Of a DNA stretch of 43,018 bases, positions 38,057-43,018 are shown piece by piece (the stretch's first letter is position 1; the number at the start of each line of letters is the position of its first letter). The translations under genes and the position numbers were made by a program. Where the stretch lies: the NCBI GenBank assembly GCA_016779605.1, contig JADHNH010000019.1:1-43018 (forward strand), in the 5' to 3' direction. The notes beneath the pieces were generated by a model. The model ran no database searches. It had not been told where the DNA came from and worked only from the letters and a program-made list of their open reading frames with translations. The DNA comes from Nevskia sp. (GTDB taxonomy: Bacteria > Pseudomonadota > Gammaproteobacteria > Nevskiales > Nevskiaceae).

Positions 38057-41000
38057 TAAGTGCCTCCGATGCCGCAGCTCAGCGCCGGCTGCTGCGAGGT
38101 CTGCAGGTCGATGAAGCCGCGGTTGGCGTCGTTGACGCCGTCGTTGTTGACGTTGCCCGGATCGGGCGGGTAGCCCAGCACGCCCTGCGCCGGCTGGTCG
38201 TTGTTGTAGTCGCTCGGCGTCAGCGGAATGGTGTTGGGGTCGATCGTGGTGTTGTTGAGCAGGATCTCGTCGCCCAGCACCAGCACCTGGCCGCCGGTGT
38301 TGATCGCATCCGGGTAGTAGGTGGTGCCGCCGGAAGCGAACACCAGGTTGGTGTTGCCGGTCAGGTTGAACGTCTGGCTGCCGTTGCCGATGAAGATGTT
38401 GCCCGTTTGCGGCGTGCCGCCGAACACGAAGGTGGTGACGCCGGCCGGCGGCGCGATCAGGTTCAGGTTCAGCGTCGCGGCCGGGTCCAGCGGCAGGTAG
38501 TCGACGAAGATGTTGGCCGCGCCGGTGGGCGAGGTCATCGTCAGGGTCTGGCCCTGGGCGAACAGGTAGCCGCCGGCCAGGCTGATCTTGCCCAGCGTGA
38601 TGCCGCCGGGGCCGCTAGCGTAGAACGAGGCGTTGGGCCCGCTGGACAGCGGCAGCAGGGACGGCGCCTTGTTGCGCAGCTGCTGCAGCAGGCCGGGGTC
38701 GCTGCCGAAGCTGGCGATGCCGGTGCCGATGACCAGCGAGGCGTCGCTCAGGTTGATCAGCGCGGCGCGGGCCGACAGCGCGCCGGCATTGATGGTGGAA
38801 GCGCCGCCGCTGGCATCCAGCCTGCCGCCGGCGGTCAGGCTGACCGCCGTGGTGCCGGTGAGCAGGCTGCCGTTGGCGAAGTGGATGTTGTTGCCGCCGA
38901 GCGTCAGCGCCGTGCCGGACACGGTGGAGCCGGTCACCGTGATGTCGCCGGTCGAGCTCAGGCTGATGCCCGGCGCCGCGGCGGCGTTGCCGCGCACCAA
39001 TGCCGGGGTGAGTGGGCCGTTGGACAGCACGCTGTTGTTCAGCGTGATGCCGCCCGGTGCCGTTGCGGCGATGCCGGTGGCGGCAATGCTGGACGAGCTC
39101 AGCGCCAGGGCGCCGTTGGCCGAAGCCAGGGTCACGCTGGTGGCCGGGGCGTTGCCGCCGCCCGACACCAGGCTGTTGCCCAGGCTGACGCCGGCGCCGC
39201 CGGACAGGGCGTCGGAGCTGCCGTCGACGGTGGTGCCGGTCAATGCCAGCGTGCCGCTGCCGCCGTCGAGCGTGATGGAGGTTGCGGTGGTGCCTACACC
39301 GCCGGCCGGCAGCGTACCGCCGACACCGGTGTTCGCCAGGCTCAGGCCGGTGGATCCGGCGACACTGACGTTCTGGCCGTAGAGGCCGGAGCCGGTGACG
39401 TCGAGCGTGCCGGTGATGGCCAGGGTCAGGTTGCCGGCGGCGTCCAGGGTCAGGCCGCTGAACGACAGGTCGTGGTTGGTGCTGATGGCGACGTTGTCGC
39501 CGCTGATGTTGCCGAAGCTCAGCGCGCCCTGGTTGGTGCCGATGGTGACGTTGCCCGGGCTGGTGACGTTGCCCAGGTGCACGGTCTCGTTGCCGTTGAA
39601 GCTCATCGACAGGCTGTTGACGTTGATGTTGCCGAAGTTGAAGGTGAAGTTGTGGTTGTCGGCGCTGAACGTCAGGCCGGCGGCACCGGCGTAGTCGATG
39701 TTGCCGACGGTCTGGAACGCGCCGGCGGCGCTGGTGGACGACAGCAGGGTGAAATCGCCGGTGCCGATCTTCAGGTTGCCCAGGATGATGTTGCCGTCGG
39801 TGGCGAGCACGTACATGCCGTTGCTGGTGATGTCGCCGGCGGTCAGGCCGTTGGCCGCCTGCAGCATCACCGGGTCGGTGCTTTGTGCGGTGGCGCTGAC
39901 GTTGCCGACGGTGATGCTGCCGCTGGTGGAGGTCACCTTCACCGTGGCGCCGCTCAGGTCCGCCGCGGCGACGCTGGCGCCCTGCACCGTGATGCCGCCG
40001 CTGACGCTGGCGCCGGCCAGCGTAACCGCGCCGCCGCCGGTGACGCCGAGGTTGCCGCTGACCTGGGCGCTGCCCAGGCCGACCATGCCGGCGGCGTTGA
40101 CGTTCAGGCCGTGGTTGGAAGTGAACGTGCCGATGGCGACCGAACCGCCGCTGGACGTGACTTGGCTGCTGCCCGCCGCGCCCGGCGTTAGCGAGTTCAG
40201 CACCAGGCCGCCCAGGCTGACATCGCCGGTGGCCTGGGCGCTGAGGCCCTCCAGGTCGATGTTGCCGGTGCTGATCGAGCCGCCGGTGGCGCTCAGCACC
40301 AGGTACACGGTGCCGACGCCGGCCGTGCTGACGTTGCCGGTGACGATGCTGCCGTTGGTGGCCGTGATCGACATGTCGTTGGCCGTGCCCACCGCGCCGA
40401 GCGGGCTGTCGTTGACGATGTCCTGGGTGGTGACGCCCAGGCCGGTGACCTGCAGCGCGCCGTTGCCGGCGGTGCCCAGCGTCATCAGGCCGGCGACGTC
40501 CACCAGGCCCTTGGACGCGGTCAGGGTGATGTTGGTGCCGGCGGTCAGCGTGCCGGTGTCGAGGTCGCCGCTGGTGGCGGTGAGGTCGATGGACGAGCCG
40601 CTCAGGTTGCCCGTCGACAGGCTGCCGCCGCTGATGGAGACCGCCCCGCCGTTGTTCAAGTTGCCGCCGAGGGTGACGGAGCCTGCGGTGGAGGCGAGGT
40701 CGATGAAGGAAGTAGACAGCAGCTTGCTGTCCGCCGAGATGCCGATGCCGGTGGCGGCGTCGATGGTCAGGCTGGTGCCGTCCAGGGTGCTGCCGGAGAC
40801 GGTGACGGCGCCGGCGGTGGCGTCCAGCGTGATCGGGCCGCCGGTCAGGCTGCTGCCGGTGACGGTCAGGCCCGAGGTGCCGGTCAGGTTCAGCGCGGCC
40901 GGGTCGATGGTCACCGCGTTGAGGCTCAGCATGCCGCCGGCGCTGATCGTGGCGCTGGCAGTGGAGGTCAGCGTATCGGAAGTCAGGGTGACGTCGCCGG

Positions 41001-43018
41001 CGCTGCTGCCCAGCGTGATGGAGTTCGCCGCCGCCCCGATGCTGCCCGTGATGGTGGTGGACGAGACGTTCAGGCCGGTGGTGCCGGAGATGCCGACGTT
41101 CTGGCCGTATAGGGTCGAACTGGTCACGCCCAGTGCGCCGGTCACCGCCACGGTGAGGTTGCCGGCGGCATCCAGCGTCAGGCCGCTGAACGACAGGTCG
41201 TGGTTGGTGCTGATGTCGATGTTGTTGCCGCTGATGTTGCCGAACGTCAGGGCGCCCAGGTTGGTGCCGATGGTGACGTTGCCAGGGCTGGTGACGTTGC
41301 CGATGTGCACCGTTTCGTTGCCGCTGAAGCTCATCAGCAGGCTGGCGGCGTTGATGTTGCCGAAATTGAACGTGAAGTTGGTGTTGTCGGCGTAGAACGA
41401 CAGCCCGCCGGCGCCGGCGTAGTCGATGTTGCCGACAGTCTGGAACGCGCCGCTGGCGCTGGTGGACGACAGCAGGGTGAAGTCGCCGGTGCCGATCTTC
41501 AGGTTGCCCAGGGTGATGTTGCCGTCGGTGGCCAGCACGTACATGCCGCTGGCGGTGATGTCGCCCGCCGTGAGGCCGTTGGCCGCCTGCAGCTTCACAG
41601 CGTCGAACGTGTTCGCCGACGCGTCGACGTTGCCCACCGTGATGCCGCCGGCCGTCGAGACGACGTTCACCGTGGCGCCCGTAAGGTCGGATGCCGATAC
41701 CGAACCGCCGCTGACGTTCAGCGTGCCGGGAGTGCTCAGGACGCCGCCGATGACGGTGGCGCCCTGGCTGGCGATGTCGATGCTGCTGCCGAAGGTCAGC
41801 GTGCTGGCGGCGTCCACCGAAGCGCCGGTTTTGCCGCTGATGTCTAGCTTGGCGCCCTTCAGGGTGCTGCCGGTCACCGTCACCTGCCCGGCCGACGACG
41901 CCACCGCAACCGAGCCGGTGGTGCCGGCATTGAGCTTGCTGAGCGAGATGCTGGCCCCGCCCGCGCCATCGAGGCCGATCTGGTGGCCCAGCACCGTGGC
42001 ATTGCTGAGGGCGAGGGTGCCGTTGACGGCGTCCAGCATCACGTTCGCGGCGGGGGCGCCGGACGAGTTGCCGGCAATGGTGCTGTTGCTGACCGTCAGG
42101 CCGGAGTGCGCGGTGACGGTGGTGTTGGCCGCGCTCAGCGACGCGCCGCTGATGCTGACCGCGTTGCCGCTGCCGGTCAGGGAGAGCGAGCCCTGCGCGG
42201 ACAGCATCGCCGAGGAGACGGTGATGCCGCCAGCGCTGGTCAGGGTGATCGGCCCGCTTGCGGTGAGACTGCTGTTGCCGATGTCGAGCGCCGTTGCGCC
42301 GGCCGCGGAGCTGGTGGCGCCGATCGTGATGGCACCGTTGGCGGAAAGATCGGAGACGTGCGTGATCGACACCGTGCCGCCGGTCAGCAACACCGGCGAA
42401 CCGGCCGCGAACCCGGCGCCGGCACCGTCGATGCTCAGCATCCCGCTGGCGCTCAGGTCGAAAACCGGCAGGCTGGAAGCCGAGGTGAAGCCGATGGTGA
42501 TGTTGGCCGCGGACAGGTTCAGGCCCGGCAGGGCAAGATCGGGCGGTGGCGTCGTCGGGCTGGCGAAGCTGGTGGGAATACCGTCTTCAAGCGGCGGGTT
42601 GTAGTTCAGCACCAGGCCGGGCAGCGTTGCGTCGACCGAGGCGGCGTTGAGCGTGAAGTCGCCGCTAAGGCTGGCGTTCAATCCCAGCGCCACCGGGCCG
42701 GCCGCGGTGATCGTGATGCTCTGTCCGAGCGATGGCGTCGCCGGGCTGCCCGTGTTGAGCAGGATGCCGACGCCCGGGTTGCTCCACTGGAGCGTGGTCG
42801 CGGTGCGGGTGGGATCGTTGCTGAAGTAGGAGCCCGACTGCTGCGATACCGACATCACGCCGGTGTCGATCTGGCCGGCGTCGATCACGGTGCCGACGAA
42901 GCCGTAGCCGTCCAGCTCCACACCGCCGGCGGTGAAGCTCCCCACCGGCGTCAGTACGCCGTTGTGGAAGCCGACGGCCAGGGTGGCCTCGCCGCCCACG
43001 ATATGCGTATCGGCCGCG
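38056..43018 (-). CDS. Giant beta-helical exoprotein/adhesin, 5' end outside the window
   Basis: More than 1,650 codons remain and the frame runs off the window at 43018. The sequence is a long chain of short Gly/Ser/Thr/Asn repeats such as GNLSGSSIDLTATSGD and TAGTNITLTASKG, typical of right-handed beta-helix hemagglutinin-like (FHA-type) exoproteins; cysteines are nearly absent. A block of about 210 residues is duplicated (see separate entries). The C terminus reads SDYNNDQPAQGVLGYPP and NVNNDGVNDANRGFID, a dockerin- or calcium-binding-like loop, ending SCGIGGT. The secretion signal would lie upstream, so type V or two-partner secretion cannot be decided. It is coupled to a FecR protein. 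Probably surface exposed or secreted. Confidence 0.85.
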   Translation of the reverse strand, partial: AADTHIVGGEATLAVGFHNGVLTPVGSFTAGGVELDGYGFVGTVIDAGQIDTGVMSVSQQSGSYFSNDPTRTATTLQWSNPGVGILLNTGSPATPSLGQSITITAAGPVALGLNASLSGDFTLNAASVDATLPGLVLNYNPPLEDGIPTSFASPTTPPPDLALPGLNLSAANITIGFTSASSLPVFDLSASGMLSIDGAGAGFAAGSPVLLTGGTVSITHVSDLSANGAITIGATSSAAGATALDIGNSSLTASGPITLTSAGGITVSSAMLSAQGSLSLTGSGNAVSISGASLSAANTTVTAHSGLTVSNSTIAGNSSGAPAANVMLDAVNGTLALSNATVLGHQIGLDGAGGASISLSKLNAGTTGSVAVASSAGQVTVTGSTLKGAKLDISGKTGASVDAASTLTFGSSIDIASQGATVIGGVLSTPGTLNVSGGSVSASDLTGATVNVVSTAGGITVGNVDASANTFDAVKLQAANGLTAGDITASGMYVLATDGNITLGNLKIGTGDFTLLSSTSASGAFQTVGNIDYAGAGGLSFYADNTNFTFNFGNINAASLLMSFSGNETVHIGNVTSPGNVTIGTNLGALTFGNISGNNIDISTNHDLSFSGLTLDAAGNLTVAVTGALGVTSSTLYGQNVGISGTTGLNVSSTTITGSIGAAANSITLGSSAGDVTLTSDTLTSTASATISAGGMLSLNAVTIDPAALNLTGTSGLTVTGSSLTGGPITLDATAGAVTVSGSTLDGTSLTIDAATGIGISADSKLLSTSFIDLASTAGSVTLGGNLNNGGAVSISGGSLSTGNLSGSSIDLTATSGDLDTGTLTAGTNITLTASKGLVDVAGLMTLGTAGNGALQVTGLGVTTQDIVNDSPLGAVGTANDMSITATNGSIVTGNVSTAGVGTVYLVLSATGGSISTGNIDLEGLSAQATGDVSLGGLVLNSLTPGAAGSSQVTSSGGSVAIGTFTSNHGLNVNAAGMVGLGSAQVSGNLGVTGGGAVTLAGASVSGGITVQGASVAAADLSGATVKVTSTSGSITVGNVSATAQSTDPVMLQAANGLTAGDITSNGMYVLATDGNIILGNLKIGTGDFTLLSSTSAAGAFQTVGNIDYAGAAGLTFSADNHNFTFNFGNINVNSLSMSFNGNETVHLGNVTSPGNVTIGTNQGALSFGNISGDNVAISTNHDLSFSGLTLDAAGNLTLAITGTLDVTGSGLYGQNVSVAGSTGLSLANTGVGGTLPAGGVGTTATSITLDGGSGTLALTGTTVDGSSDALSGGAGVSLGNSLVSGGGNAPATSVTLASANGALALSSSSIAATGIAATAPGGITLNNSVLSNGPLTPALVRGNAAAAPGISLSSTGDITVTGSTVSGTALTLGGNNIHFANGSLLTGTTAVSLTAGGRLDASGGASTINAGALSARAALINLSDASLVIGTGIASFGSDPGLLQQLRNKAPSLLPLSSGPNASFYASGPGGITLGKISLAGGYLFAQGQTLTMTSPTGAANIFVDYLPLDPAATLNLNLIAPPAGVTTFVFGGTPQTGNIFIGNGSQTFNLTGNTNLVFASGGTTYYPDAINTGGQVLVLGDEILLNNTTIDPNTIPLTPSDYNNDQPAQGVLGYPPDPGNVNNDGVNDANRGFIDLQTSQQPALSCGIGGT
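39340..39975 (-). repeat. Duplicated exoprotein segment, copy 2
   Basis: Encodes AADLSGATVKVTSTSG through LYGQNVSVAGSTGL, nearly identical in length and residues to copy 1 at about 41075-41705. Shared text includes QAANGLTAGDI, MYVLATDGNI, NLKIGTGDFTLLSSTSA, AFQTVGNIDYAGA, NVTSPGNVTIGTN and STNHDLSFSGLTLDAAGNL. Boundaries are approximate. Confidence 0.75.
41075..41705 (-). repeat. Duplicated exoprotein segment, copy 1
   Basis: Encodes ASDLTGATVNVVSTAG through LYGQNVGISGTTGL. The DNA of the two copies is still largely the same, so the duplication is fairly recent or kept homogeneous by gene conversion. The copies are about 1.73 kb apart. Confidence 0.75.

Noticed and set aside
38005..40191. 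728-codon plus-strand frame over the exoprotein
   Set aside because: Antisense of a repetitive gene; its repeats merely mirror those of the exoprotein.
38056..43018. Regular short DNA repeats resembling a CRISPR array
   Set aside because: They are imperfect, in frame and encode beta-helix protein repeats; there are no constant direct repeats with unique spacers and no cas genes.

Overview
The window is a GC-rich (roughly 70% by eye) gammaproteobacterial chromosome segment. The gene order ygfB-pepP-(zinc-ribbon membrane protein)-ubiH-ubiI is a gammaproteobacterial signature. The mixture of acyl-CoA dehydrogenase, HSL-type esterase, GcvA-type LysR regulators, SapC-family protein and TonB receptors suggests a Nevskiales/Xanthomonadales-type organism; that placement is inference. 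No tRNA, rRNA, CRISPR array or intact insertion sequence was seen. Several dispersed palindromic repeats are present, and three of them sit inside or at the edge of coding genes.

Layout. 1-5.1 kb: a palindromic repeat at the window edge, an FMN nitroreductase, an HSL-family esterase, an outer-membrane barrel protein divergent from a FecR-domain protein, an unrecognised gene behind a perfect FNR/ANR box, and a RidA-like lipoprotein lacking the usual catalytic arginine. 5.1-9.4 kb: a small membrane protein and a GcvA-type LysR gene; divergent from the latter is a promoter-structured RNA-terminator unit of about 208 nt (GcvB-like position, new sequence), then a transmembrane GGDEF/EAL protein with a degenerate GGDEF. 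9.4-11.9 kb: two paralogous cupin plus HEAT-like proteins (one with intact metal ligands, one degenerate) behind a 48-residue acidic peptide gene and a strong hairpin; this is my best candidate for an undescribed system, possibly a peptide-modifying locus. 12-14.4 kb: LysR regulator divergent from an acyl-CoA dehydrogenase. 14.5-20.7 kb: AddAB-type recombination nuclease pair. 20.7-26.8 kb: seven-iron ferredoxin, bioA carrying an in-frame palindromic insertion, an O-methyltransferase, a CopL-like small secreted protein and a TonB-dependent receptor.

26.8-34 kb: argA, then ygfB-pepP-DUF3667-ubiH, a DUF559 endonuclease unit bounded by inverted repeats, and ubiI. The two flavoprotein hydroxylases belong to ubiquinone synthesis. 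34-43 kb, all on the minus strand: a giant beta-helical exoprotein (5' end outside the window), a FecR-domain protein translationally coupled to it, then SapC-family protein, sulfotransferase-like protein and a GT-B glycosyltransferase. This reads as a surface-structure locus in which the last three genes might decorate a surface product, which is inference from order only.

High GC produces many long open frames antisense to real genes; these were discarded.
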